9,582 nucleotides of DNA, taken from assembly GCA_963627445.1 (NCBI GenBank), contig CAVGBM010000115.1, forward strand, positions 1 to 9,582, written 5' to 3'. Of this stretch, positions 1-6,535 are shown one piece after another. The first letter of the stretch is position 1. Every line of letters starts with the position of its first letter. Below the pieces are notes generated by a model. It searched no databases and had not been told where the DNA came from. It worked only from the letters and a program-made list of their open reading frames with translations. This stretch comes from F23-B02 sp963627445 (lineage in GTDB: Bacteria; Bacillota; Clostridia; Oscillospirales; Oscillospiraceae). Position numbers and translations under genes: made by a program.

Positions 1-964
1 TCAAAGTGACAGATCCGACATTCTTCAGTCCCTGAAATGCGTGATCGCCAATGCTTGCCACGCCTTCGTCGACCACGATCGATGTTATCACATCGGCCAG
101 ATCGTACCAAGGTGCGTCCTCGCCGGTGTAGTTGTACATATACCCGGCAAACTTATCGCTGGAAATGGTCAGAACGCCATTATCGAGCGTCCATGTGACA
201 TCAACGCCGCAGGTGCCACCGGGAAGTGCATAACCATCATTGCAATTGATAGCGGCTTTTTTGAGCGCTGTATTGGTCTCATCGATCTCTATTAAACCCC
301 ACTGCTCCCGCGAGCCGGAATAATGCACATCCTTTAGCGCATCATTCTGAAACACGCCGGCAGCTATGCTCGTCACACTGGCAGGTATAGTGACGCTTTC
401 AAGGCTCGGGCAGCCCTGGAATGTGCCGTCATTTAGTCTTTCAACGCCATCGGGGATCACTATCGATGTTAGACTGATGCACTCAGTAAACGCTGCATAG
501 CCTATCTCCGTGACGCTGCCGGGAATATCAATACTTTTCAGGCTCTCGCAGCCCCAAAATGCGCACTCGCCTATAGCTGTAAGACCGTACGGAATGCTGA
601 TGCTCTCCATGCCGGTGCAATGGTAGAACGCATTTGTGCCTATTCTCGTCAAACCATCCGGCAGTTCAATACTCGTAATGGCACTGCAGTCTGCAAAAGC
701 CGAATCGCCAATGCTCGTCACGCCGCTTAACACCTCAATCGAGGTGATCTCACCGGCCATGTCGTACCACGGTGTGTCCTCACCGGTGTAGTCGTACATG
801 TCTCCCTCGCCGGAGATGGTCAGAATGCCATTATCGAGCGTCCATGTGACATTCTCTCCGCAGCTGCCGCTTGTGGTCTGCTCTCCGTCTGCCATCGCGC
901 TTATCGGCAGCAGCGAGAAGATGAAGCAGCATGCAAGCAGCAGGCTCAACAGTCTCTTGTTCAT
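1..964 (-). CDS. BspA-type leucine-rich-repeat secreted protein, C-terminus beyond window
   Basis: This frame stays open from an ATG at 964 to the window edge, giving about 320 residues of a longer protein. The start is supported by AGGAGGG six bases upstream. Residues 1-25 form a signal peptide: MNKR, a hydrophobic core rich in Leu and Cys, and a likely type I cleavage after Ala-Met-Ala, so the product is exported. Residues about 35-68 hold a module with the signature CGENVTWTLDNGILTISG followed by an MYDYTGEDTPWYD-like end. Five to six LRR_5/BspA repeats of about 23 residues follow, each with a 'LTSIxIPxGVTxIGxxAFxxC' pattern. A 'YSGSREQW' capping motif lies near residue 215, and then the CG-VTWTLDNG module starts again near 250. 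Such proteins are cell-surface or secreted adhesin-like proteins in gut bacteria; the ligand is unknown. Family assignment is firm; the C-terminal anchoring cannot be seen. Confidence 0.9.
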   Translation of the reverse strand, partial: MNKRLLSLLLACCFIFSLLPISAMADGEQTTSGSCGENVTWTLDNGILTISGEGDMYDYTGEDTPWYDMAGEITSIEVLSGVTSIGDSAFADCSAITSIELPDGLTRIGTNAFYHCTGMESISIPYGLTAIGECAFWGCESLKSIDIPGSVTEIGYAAFTECISLTSIVIPDGVERLNDGTFQGCPSLESVTIPASVTSIAAGVFQNDALKDVHYSGSREQWGLIEIDETNTALKKAAINCNDGYALPGGTCGVDVTWTLDNGVLTISSDKFAGYMYNYTGEDAPWYDLADVITSIVVDEGVASIGDHAFQGLKNVGSVTL

Positions 965-1022
965 AGTTCCCTCCTAGATCCTCTTTTGCTGCACTTATCA
1001 GCGTGCAGACTCTCACATCATT

Positions 1023-1028
1023 ATCATA
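1023..1028 (-). promoter_or_regulatory. Possible -10 box of the LRR-protein gene
   Basis: Read on the minus strand, TATGAT followed by AATG lies about 60 bases upstream of the ATG at 964. No good -35 is visible; the best match, TGGAAT with a 16-base spacer, is poor. A six-base inverted repeat (CTGCAC at 989-994, GTGCAG at 1003-1008) sits in the putative leader. This is the only promoter-like element in the gap between the LRR gene and the terminator at 1076-1125. Confidence 0.3.
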
Positions 1029-1075
1029 CCAAATTGGCTATCAAATTCCAGTGTTTCCGCGAAAAAACATTAACA

Positions 1076-1125
1076 AAAAACAGCGCACGTTTTTAGCCAT
1101 TTCTGCCAAAAAGTGCGCTGTTTTT
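1076..1125 (-). terminator. Intrinsic terminator of the DegV operon
   Basis: AAAAACAGCGCAC (1076-1088) pairs perfectly with GTGCGCTGTTTTT (1113-1125). Inside the loop TTTTT and AAAAA can extend the stem. On the minus strand the hairpin begins about 13 bases after the nucleotidyltransferase stop codon and is followed by a run of six T, then TGTTAATG and another T run. The symmetric A/T flanks could also stop transcription from the plus strand. Confidence 0.85.
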
Positions 1126-1138
1126 AATTATATCGGTA

Positions 1139-2047
1139 TCAATCCCACAGGTTCGCGGGGTAAATGCCCTGAGACTTCATGTCCATTATTGCCTGACGGA
1201 CCGAGGCGAGGTCCTCGCGGTAGGTCATGCCGTACCACGTTTCATTGCAGTCGAGGACTTCAACGGTCGCCTTGCCCTCTGCCAGCTGCTCGTTTGCAAC
1301 GAAGGGCAGGAAATACTCGCATTTAAGCGGGTCGCGCTCAAGGTTTTCGTCCAAAAACTTCGGGAAGCGCGCTGCCAGCTCATCGAGCATCTGTGTGGAA
1401 AAGCCCCAGAAATTCATGGACACCGTGCTCTCGCCGGAAACGTCTACAAAGCTCACGCCGTCCTCGGTGTAGGCGGCGTTCTCGCCGCGCTTTTCAATGT
1501 GCGTGCGCTCGGTTATGCCGAGGAGTCTGCCGTTTTCGACCTCGCAGATGCCCCTTGCGACATGACCGTTTTCGGTCACGGTGTTTTTGAGTTTATAGCC
1601 CACCATGGCGTACTCCGAGGGGGCTCTGTCCTGCTTGAGAAAGTCGTATATCGCCTGATATGCGCCCTTGCCGTAGAAATCGTCGGCATTTATGACGGCA
1701 AATGGGCCGTCGACGATACCGCGGCAGCACAAAACGGCGTGGCCGGTGCCCCACGGCTTTTCGCGGCCTGCGGGGACGGCGTAGCCCTCGGGGAGCTTAT
1801 CAAGCTGCTGGAACACATATTTTACGTCAAAATACTTCTCCATGCGGCTGCCCACGGCGGCCTTGAAGCTGTCCTCTATCTCGTGCTTGATGATAAAGGC
1901 GATCTTCTTAAAGCCCGCTCGGCGTGCGTCGAACAGCGAAAAGTCGATTATCGCATGACCGCCTGCGTCCACGGAGGTTATCTGCTTTAATCCTCCGAAG
2001 CGGCTGCCCATACCGGCAGCCATAATTACCAGCGTCGGCTCCTGCAT
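1139..2047 (-). CDS. Nucleotidyltransferase, sugar-phosphate NTP-transferase family
   Basis: The 302-residue protein opens with a Rossmann-like strand and the nucleotide-binding loop AAGMGSRFGGLKQ (residues 10-22), the G-x-G-[ST]-R...K signature of enzymes that join a nucleoside triphosphate to a sugar phosphate and release pyrophosphate. EKPWGTGHAVL (about 96-106) matches the base-recognition segment, and INADDFYG (119-126) supplies the metal-binding Asp pair. The length is typical for single-domain members; there is no left-handed beta-helix or acyltransferase tail. It is the last gene of the DegV operon, starting three bases after the stop of the 118-residue gene. Only a weak AGGG precedes it, so translational coupling is likely. 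The substrate cannot be read from the sequence: a UTP- or dTTP-glucose-1-phosphate activity is possible, but GalU or RmlA identity is not shown. The context suggests envelope or polysaccharide metabolism only weakly. Confidence 0.85.
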   Translation of the reverse strand: MQEPTLVIMAAGMGSRFGGLKQITSVDAGGHAIIDFSLFDARRAGFKKIAFIIKHEIEDSFKAAVGSRMEKYFDVKYVFQQLDKLPEGYAVPAGREKPWGTGHAVLCCRGIVDGPFAVINADDFYGKGAYQAIYDFLKQDRAPSEYAMVGYKLKNTVTENGHVARGICEVENGRLLGITERTHIEKRGENAAYTEDGVSFVDVSGESTVSMNFWGFSTQMLDELAARFPKFLDENLERDPLKCEYFLPFVANEQLAEGKATVEVLDCNETWYGMTYREDLASVRQAIMDMKSQGIYPANLWD

Positions 2048-2050
2048 GGC

Positions 2051-2407
2051 TCAGCCCTGCTTGCCGAGGTCGAGCTCGTTTATGCCCATGGCAACGGAGA
2101 TGGCACGGACGGCCTCGAAGGTCTTTTCCTGTGCAACTGCTATACCGGCCTCCATGGCCTCCTCGGTAAGCTCGGTCACATCGTCGGGCAGCTTGACTAT
2201 CGTCTCGGTGGTGATGTCGAACACAAAATATGTGTCGTCCTGATCATGGATCTTGATATTCAGATAAATAACGGTGTAGCCGCTCCACTCCTCGGGCACC
2301 TTGGCCGAGACCTTGCCCTCCTGCGAGAGCGCAAGCTCTGCACCGATGGAGGTGTCAAGCTTGCTGGTAAGATTAACGGTCTTGAAATCGATAAAATCAA
2401 TATTCAT
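2051..2407 (-). CDS. Hypothetical 118-residue protein, possibly SecB-like fold
   Basis: This is a real gene by position: it lies 19 bases after the DegV stop and three bases before the nucleotidyltransferase, with GAGGT seven bases before its ATG. I do not recognise it by sequence. Residues 1-75 look beta-rich and alternate polar and hydrophobic positions (VIYLNIKI, TYFVFDITTETIVKL). Residues about 78-112 look helical (a TEEAMEAGIAVAQEKTFEAVRAISVAMGI-type stretch, given here only as its features). No signal peptide, membrane segment or Cys is present, so it should be cytosolic and acidic. Four strands followed by an amphipathic helix with 'AVRAIS..MGI' near the end recall the SecB chaperone fold, in which a helix ending 'R..I...T...G.P.I.LP' follows the sheet. 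That is a fold-level guess and the Pro-rich end is missing. Other small alpha/beta folds are equally possible. Confidence 0.7.
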   Translation of the reverse strand: MNIDFIDFKTVNLTSKLDTSIGAELALSQEGKVSAKVPEEWSGYTVIYLNIKIHDQDDTYFVFDITTETIVKLPDDVTELTEEAMEAGIAVAQEKTFEAVRAISVAMGINELDLGKQG

Positions 2408-2426
2408 TTTTTATACCTCAAATAAA

Positions 2427-3299
2427 TTATTTTGTTCTGTCCTTGCCGGTGAAAAATGCCGCCATCAGGCCGGGGCCGCAGTTGGAGCCGATGGTCGTGC
2501 CGATGTATGTGTAGAACACATCCTTGAAGCCGAAGAGCTCCTTTAAGCTCTCGCCGAACTCCTGCGCCTCCTCGGGGATATCCGAGTGGCAGATATAAAG
2601 CGTCTGCTTCTCCGGCTCAAGAACGGCTTCCTCGATTATTTTGTTTATCCTGTCAAGCGTATGCTTCTTGCCGCGCTCCTTTGCCGTCACAAGCAGCGTA
2701 CCTTCGATATTCAGGCGCAGGATAGGCCAGATATTCAGCGCATGCGCAACGACCATGCCGGTCTTGCTGACCCTGCCGCTGCGGTAGAGATAGGTAAGGT
2801 CGCCGGTGGTGTAGATGGTGTTTACCGATGCCTTTGTGCGCTCAAGCTCGGCAACACACTCCTCGGGCGTAAAGCCCTCATCGCGCATCTTTGCCGCATT
2901 TATCGCCAGCATGCCGTAGCCGACGGATGCGAGGGTCGAGTCAACAACATGTATGACGCAGTCGGGATGCTCGGAGCGCAGCATCTCGGCCGCCTGCACA
3001 CCGTTTGCGTAGGTGCCGGAGATGGCGCTGCCCAGCGCGATGTGCACGATGGGGAGCTTCTTTTCCAGAAGCGGCGTCCAGAACTCGATGTACTGGTACG
3101 GCGTTACCTGGCTGGTCTTGGGCTCCATGCCGGTGCGCATGCCGTCGTAAAACGTCTTGAGCTCAGCAGGCACCATGGTATCGGCAATGTTCTCCTCACC
3201 CGCAGTCCAGCACATTTTGAGGGGGACTATCCCCAGACTCTCACAATATTCACCCGACAGGTCGCAGCCGGAGTCGGTGGTCACAATGAATTTTTCCAA
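2427..3299 (-). CDS. DegV family fatty-acid-binding protein
   Basis: This 290-residue protein matches the full length of the DegV/FakB family. Members hold a fatty acid and present it to the FakA kinase, which makes acyl-phosphate for phospholipid synthesis. The family blocks appear in order: TTDSGCDLS (7-15), KTSQVTPYQY (61-70), IALGSAISGTY (87-97), VVDSTLASVGYGM (118-130), YRSGRVSK (172-179), LRLNIEGTLLV (194-204) and IGTTIGSNCGPGLMA (266-280). The initiator is TTG, chosen because GGAGG lies nine bases upstream and the protein then starts exactly at the family's N-terminal strand. In the last block position 273 is Asn where FakB proteins usually carry His near the fatty-acid carboxylate. 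It is the first gene of a three-gene operon; no FakA-like kinase is in this window. Assignment to the family is firm, the bound lipid is unknown. Confidence 0.93.
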   Translation of the reverse strand: MEKFIVTTDSGCDLSGEYCESLGIVPLKMCWTAGEENIADTMVPAELKTFYDGMRTGMEPKTSQVTPYQYIEFWTPLLEKKLPIVHIALGSAISGTYANGVQAAEMLRSEHPDCVIHVVDSTLASVGYGMLAINAAKMRDEGFTPEECVAELERTKASVNTIYTTGDLTYLYRSGRVSKTGMVVAHALNIWPILRLNIEGTLLVTAKERGKKHTLDRINKIIEEAVLEPEKQTLYICHSDIPEEAQEFGESLKELFGFKDVFYTYIGTTIGSNCGPGLMAAFFTGKDRTK

Positions 3300-3345
3300 G
3301 GCTAATAACCTCCGATACTTAAAATATTTTTATGAATTTTTATAT

Positions 3346-3374
3346 ATTCTAACTCATTTCCGCGATTTTCGCAA
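3346..3374 (-). promoter_or_regulatory. Sigma-70-type promoter of the DegV operon
   Basis: On the minus strand TTGCGA (3369-3374) is followed after exactly 17 bases by TAGAAT (3346-3351). An A/T-rich leader then runs to the GGAGG of the DegV gene. The -35 overlaps the tail of the upstream gene's terminator. The stretch ATATATAAAAAT just downstream offers an alternative -10. Confidence 0.6.
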
Positions 3375-3378
3375 TAAG

Positions 3379-3410
3379 AAAACTGCTGTACTGTTCGGTA
3401 CAGCAGTTTT
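3379..3410 (-). terminator. Intrinsic terminator of the coiled-coil membrane protein gene
   Basis: A perfect 13-bp stem, AAAACTGCTGTAC (3379-3391) with GTACAGCAGTTTT (3398-3410), closes a six-base loop. On the minus strand it lies 12 bases after the stop codon at 3423 and ends in TTTTCTTATT. Its outer arm matches that of the terminator at 7856-7890. Confidence 0.85.
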
Positions 3411-3422
3411 GCACAAAAAAGT

Positions 3423-4892
3423 TCAGACCTTTTCGGTTTTTCTTATGGCTGCCGGAATGAAGATAAGCGCTGCCGAGCAGAGCGTTATCATCGCCGCCAT
3501 CTGCACGGGGTGAGCGGCGAAGTGGCGGGTGATGCCGTAGATGAGCGATGCCATCGACACGGCAAAAATGACGATCGCGAGCACCCTTGCGTCCCTGCCC
3601 TTAAATACGAGCACGGCTGCGATGATGCCGAGCAGAGCGGCTATCATCGATACGCCCATGTAAACGGCGCGGGTGACAAGATCCTCGGTGGTCTCGGCGG
3701 TCGACTCCTCGACGACGAGGTAGCCCGCGTCGAGCGCGTCCATGTTGTCGTTTTTGACCTTGGCTGCGATCTTCTCGTTCTGCATCAGGGTCTCGTAGCC
3801 TGCGTCTATCTGCGCCTGACCGGCCTCGAACTCATCGAGCTTTGCCTTGCCGTCGGCAAGCTGCTTCTCGGCATCGGCAAGCTGCTTCTCTGCGTCGACG
3901 AGCTTTGTCTTGCCGGCATCGAGCTCATTTGCAGCGGCGGCAAGCTTCTTTTCACCGTCCGCTATCGTGGGTGCGTTTTTCGCAAGCTCTGCCTTGCCGG
4001 CATCAAGCTGCTTTTTCGCCTCGTCGAGCTTGGCCTTTGCGCTTTGCAGCTGCTTTTTTGCATCGGCAAGCTGGGCGCTGACTTCCTTTTCGACCTCGGC
4101 TCGGATACCGGCCTCGACGGCCTTTGTGACCTCGCTCGTTATGTGCGCCATAGTGGCTTCGTCGGCCTTTATAGCCGCCGTGACCTTCTCAAGCGTCGCC
4201 GCCTCAACGGCTGCCTGAGCCTTTTCGGTCACTGCCACAAGCTCTGCCTCGCTTGCGTAGGGGTGCTCCGCCATGTAGTTTTCACGCTGAACGTTCACCG
4301 CCTCCTCCATCTGCTGCTGAATTTCGGGAGTTGCCATCTGCTGCTTTGCCGCGGCGCTGACCTGAGCTTCAACATTCTTTGCAATGAGGGCATCGACGCT
4401 CGCCTGATTTTCCTTTATATACTGCTCGGTGGCAGCTGTGACGATAGCGTCCTTATTTTTAACGGAGTAGTTATACTCGGCAAGCTTCTCATTATACTGC
4501 TGCATGCCGGCATCATACTGCTGTTGCCCGTAGGCGAGCTTCTTTTCTCCGGCGGCGTAGTCGGCCTTGCCCTTATCGAGCGTCGCCTTGCCGTCGTTAT
4601 ATTCCCTGAGCCCGTTTTGCAGATCCTGCTGACCCTTGGCGTAATCGGCCTTGCCCTGCTCGTAGGCCGCCGTGCCGTCGGCATAGCTGGTCTTGCCCTC
4701 CTCATAGGCGGCGCGGTTTTCCTCAAGCTTTTCCTTGCCGGCCTTGAGCGTGTCGAGCTTTTCGAGCGTTGCGGCCTTCTCCTTTTCGCCGTCGGACTTT
4801 TCCTTCATGATATCCCTTATCCCGAAGGCGCCGGCAACGAGCATGAACAGGCAGGCGATGACCATGATGGCGCTGATGAGCTTACGCGACAT
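3423..4892 (-). CDS. Membrane protein with two long heptad-repeat coiled-coil arms
   Basis: The start is the ATG at 4892 (MSRKLIS), eight bases after AAGGAGG; an ATG nine codons earlier lacks a site. The 489-residue product has one membrane segment at about 5-24, a long hydrophilic middle (about 28-400), and three membrane segments at about 408-430, 437-455 and 463-483. Residues 52-140 are heptads in which Gly recurs every seventh residue (66, 73, 80 ... 129) with Tyr or Leu three residues before it. Residues 275-352 are heptads with Leu or Ile at every seventh position and Ala or Gly three later. Between them lies a less regular helical Ala/Glu/Gln-rich region. Similar heptads occur in the extracytoplasmic arms of YhgE/Pip-like proteins and some FtsX-like or MMPL-like transporters, but no transporter domain is seen here. 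An antiparallel stalk outside the membrane is likely. The function is unknown. It has its own promoter and terminator. Confidence 0.88.
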   Translation of the reverse strand: MSRKLISAIMVIACLFMLVAGAFGIRDIMKEKSDGEKEKAATLEKLDTLKAGKEKLEENRAAYEEGKTSYADGTAAYEQGKADYAKGQQDLQNGLREYNDGKATLDKGKADYAAGEKKLAYGQQQYDAGMQQYNEKLAEYNYSVKNKDAIVTAATEQYIKENQASVDALIAKNVEAQVSAAAKQQMATPEIQQQMEEAVNVQRENYMAEHPYASEAELVAVTEKAQAAVEAATLEKVTAAIKADEATMAHITSEVTKAVEAGIRAEVEKEVSAQLADAKKQLQSAKAKLDEAKKQLDAGKAELAKNAPTIADGEKKLAAAANELDAGKTKLVDAEKQLADAEKQLADGKAKLDEFEAGQAQIDAGYETLMQNEKIAAKVKNDNMDALDAGYLVVEESTAETTEDLVTRAVYMGVSMIAALLGIIAAVLVFKGRDARVLAIVIFAVSMASLIYGITRHFAAHPVQMAAMITLCSAALIFIPAAIRKTEKV

Positions 4893-4931
4893 TGTGCTTA
4901 CCTCCTTGTGTTTGTACATTTTGCAAGTCCA

Positions 4932-4960
4932 AGTATAGGATATATTTAGGTAATTGACAA
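4932..4960 (-). promoter_or_regulatory. Sigma-70-type promoter of the coiled-coil membrane protein gene
   Basis: On the minus strand TTGTCA (4955-4960) and TATACT (4932-4937) are separated by exactly 17 A/T-rich bases. The -10 lies about 40 bases upstream of the ATG at 4892. With the terminator at 5011-5048 just upstream, this makes the gene a separate unit from the Crp-family gene. Confidence 0.7.
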
Positions 4961-5010
4961 TGGCATTTCGTTAATTATCTGTCGCTTGTCCGCTTTTTGT
5001 CGATATCTAA

Positions 5011-5048
5011 CAAAAACAATCGGCGCTTTTTGTTAAAAGCACCGACTG
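5011..5048 (-). terminator. Intrinsic terminator of the Crp-family gene
   Basis: On the minus strand CAGTCGGTGCTTTT (5048-5035) pairs with AAAAGCGCCGATTG (5030-5017) as a 14-bp stem with two G-U pairs and a four-base loop. It is followed by TTTTTG. It starts four bases after the stop codon at 5053. Confidence 0.85.
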
Positions 5049-5052
5049 TCTA

Positions 5053-5703
5053 TCACTGATCCAATAATGTGATTTTTCTGCCGCTGGAGGCTATGAGCCC
5101 TTCTGCGCGCATGAGCCTGAGCTCCCGCATGAGGCTCGTTCGGTCGACGCACAGGTAGTTTGCAAGCTGCGAGAGCGAAAGCTCGGTCTCAAAGCTGCGG
5201 CTGCCCGTTTTCTCCTCAAGATATTCAAAATAGCTCATGAGCTTCTGCCGCACGGTCTTTTTGCTTATCATGTTTATCCGCAGTGCGAGCATCTGCGCCT
5301 TTTTGGCGGTGAGCTTAAACAGATTGCTGTTTATCTTCGTGTGGTGCTCGCAGGCGTTTGCGCAGCGGCCGTAAATGGAGCTCATTTTTATGAACATGAC
5401 CGTGCAGTCACTGTCAGCCTCGGCGACATAGCCCAGGCCGCTGTACGGCAGGGTGAACACCTCGCCGAAAATGTCGTTGGGCACATAGTTTTCAAGCAGC
5501 GTGTACTCCCCATCGACATCCACGCAGTATAAATGCGCTTTGCCGGAAAGCAGCACGCACAGGTATTTTATCTCCGGCTCGTAGACCAGTATCGTCTCGC
5601 CCTTGCGGAACGAGCGCAGCTCAGGATTAAAGCAGCTCATCATCGCATCGATGCTCTGGCTGCTTATGTCCTTGAACAGCTCAACGTTTTGAAGTTCCAT
5701 CAT
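5053..5703 (-). CDS. Crp/Fnr family transcriptional regulator
   Basis: The 216-residue product has the Crp/Fnr layout. A cyclic-nucleotide-binding-type beta barrel covers about 8-107 (FRKGETILVYEPEI, LLSGKAHLYCVD, NDIFGEVF), a long dimer helix about 122-152, and a winged helix-turn-helix about 175-212 (LSQLANYLCVDRTSLMRELRLM as features: L-A-x-Y-L then V-D-R-T-S-L-x-R). The barrel lacks the Arg-Ser pair expected for cAMP binding, and there is no N-terminal Cys cluster of the Fnr iron-sulfur type; Cys residues are scattered (24, 60, 100, 114, 118, 185). The effector is therefore unknown. The ATG at 5703, or the adjacent one at 5700, is chosen over an ATG at 5733 because the latter is upstream of the GGGGGG ribosome site and only a few bases from the -10 box. 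It lies between pssA and the coiled-coil protein gene, each with its own terminator, so neither need be its target. Confidence 0.92.
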   Translation of the reverse strand: MMELQNVELFKDISSQSIDAMMSCFNPELRSFRKGETILVYEPEIKYLCVLLSGKAHLYCVDVDGEYTLLENYVPNDIFGEVFTLPYSGLGYVAEADSDCTVMFIKMSSIYGRCANACEHHTKINSNLFKLTAKKAQMLALRINMISKKTVRQKLMSYFEYLEEKTGSRSFETELSLSQLANYLCVDRTSLMRELRLMRAEGLIASSGRKITLLDQ

Positions 5704-5721
5704 ATCGCCCCCCTGAGGGTG

Positions 5722-5727
5722 ATTATA
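5722..5727 (-). promoter_or_regulatory. -10 box of the Crp-family gene
   Basis: A consensus TATAAT on the minus strand sits about 20 bases before the ATG at 5703. The preceding -35 region is poor (TAGTAT at a 17-base spacing). TTGCGA occurs but only 11 bases from the -10. An activator-dependent or autoregulated promoter would fit, but no clear operator dyad is seen. Confidence 0.5.
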
Positions 5728-5761
5728 ACGCATGCCTGTCGCAAATACTACATATAAATTA

Positions 5762-5789
5762 AAAAAGCTTCGGAATTCCGAAGCTTTTT
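5762..5789 (-). terminator. Intrinsic terminator of pssA
   Basis: This 28-base perfect palindrome pairs AAAAAGCTTCGG with CCGAAGCTTTTT around AATT, five bases after the pssA stop at 5795. On the minus strand the stem ends in six T and then AATTTA. The symmetric arms could terminate in both directions. Confidence 0.88.
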
Positions 5790-5794
5790 CGATA

Positions 5795-6409
5795 TCAGAA
5801 TATCAGGATGCATGCAGTAAATATCACGCCGAGGGCGAGCATTATTGCAAGTCCCGTCTTTGTCGGCTTCTTGACCTGGATGGGTACGACGAAGCATGCA
5901 CCGTTTATAAGAAGCAGCAGCGTGTACGCAAGCGGGAAGTGCGAGCCCAAAAGACCGTCAAAGCAGAAAAGCAGCGGCACAGTCAGCGCCGAGGTCGTGA
6001 TGGGTACGCCGAGATAATGCTTGCGCTTTTCGGTCGTCTGCTGCTGGCGGGTCTCCTCGGTGACATTATAATACGCAAGTCTTATAAGTCCCGCAAGGGC
6101 GAACAGCGCCATGATGGCCACCTGCCACCATGCAGTGGCACCGATATTATAGCCGATGGCAACGGGCAGCACGCCGAAGCAGACCACATCGCTGAGCGAG
6201 TCGAGCTGGATGCCGTAGCGGCGCTCCTCGTCGGTACGGTCCTTCTTTGTGCGGGCGACGATGCCGTCAAACATATCGCAGAAGCCGGAAAACATGAGGC
6301 AAATGACCGCAGCGGTGATATTGCCGCTGCAGGCAAAGCCGATACCTACGACCGACGAAAGCATCCCTATATAGGTCAGCCAGACGGTGTAGTTATAAAA
6401 GCCTATCAC
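5795..6409 (-). CDS. pssA: CDP-diacylglycerol-serine O-phosphatidyltransferase
   Basis: This integral membrane enzyme would transfer a phosphatidyl group from CDP-diacylglycerol to serine, making phosphatidylserine. The 204-residue product carries the complete CDP-alcohol phosphatidyltransferase motif: D45-xx-D48-G49-xx-A52-R53, then G66-xxx-D70-xxx-D74, with all metal and substrate residues present. Twelve residues separate AR from G, against eight or nine in the textbook motif; the insert is highly charged. About six to seven hydrophobic segments follow, as expected. The GTG at 6409 is chosen because TTGGAG lies 11 bases upstream and the protein then begins IGFYNYTVWLTYIG, the usual family start. 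A longer frame from a TTG at 6496 runs through the promoter at 6443-6472. Serine as the acceptor is inferred from the overall subfamily resemblance; another small alcohol is possible. No phosphatidylserine decarboxylase gene is nearby. Confidence 0.88.
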   Translation of the reverse strand: MIGFYNYTVWLTYIGMLSSVVGIGFACSGNITAAVICLMFSGFCDMFDGIVARTKKDRTDEERRYGIQLDSLSDVVCFGVLPVAIGYNIGATAWWQVAIMALFALAGLIRLAYYNVTEETRQQQTTEKRKHYLGVPITTSALTVPLLFCFDGLLGSHFPLAYTLLLLINGACFVVPIQVKKPTKTGLAIMLALGVIFTACILIF

Positions 6410-6442
6410 AGAAAAAACATCTCCAATTCGTGTGGTGCACTG

Positions 6443-6472
6443 ATTATAACACAAACTTAACACATAATACAA
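6443..6472 (-). promoter_or_regulatory. Promoter of pssA
   Basis: On the minus strand TTGTAT (6467-6472) precedes a perfect TATAAT (6443-6448) by 18 bases. The -10 lies about 35 bases before the GTG start at 6409. It shares the 163-base divergent gap with the cyuA promoter region. Confidence 0.65.
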
Positions 6473-6529
6473 GCTATTTCGACACACATTTATCAAGCTG
6501 ATGCTCTATGCAAACGGAAAAATGGGTGA

Positions 6530-6535
6530 TATAAT
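6530..6535 (+). promoter_or_regulatory. -10 box of cyuA
   Basis: A consensus TATAAT lies 36 bases before the cyuA ATG. The -35 region is weak (TATGCA at a 17-base spacing), which could mean activator dependence. It lies back to back with the pssA promoter. Confidence 0.5.

Noticed and set aside
1003..1326. A plus-strand 107-codon frame across the terminator and the 3' end of the nucleotidyltransferase
   Set aside because: It reads through a terminator hairpin and antisense to a recognised gene, with no ribosome site.
3841..4080. Repetitive DNA that might suggest a CRISPR or satellite array
   Set aside because: The periodicity is 21 bases and in frame with the heptad-coding repeat of the membrane protein; there are no constant repeats with unique spacers.
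3510..4949. A 479-codon open frame on the plus strand opposite the coiled-coil membrane protein
   Set aside because: It is an antisense shadow of a repetitive, stop-poor coding sequence. The minus-strand gene has a promoter, ribosome site, membrane segments, heptads and terminator; this frame has none of these.
4997..5013. TTGT-N9-ACAA dyad around GATATC upstream of the coiled-coil protein promoter as a Crp-type operator
   Set aside because: The half-sites are short and off-centre by one base, the stretch overlaps the terminator A-tract, and no second copy is seen at the other promoters.
6410..6496. TTG-initiated N-terminal extension of PssA
   Set aside because: The extension contains the -35 and perfect -10 of the pssA promoter, has no ribosome site, and is not part of the family start.
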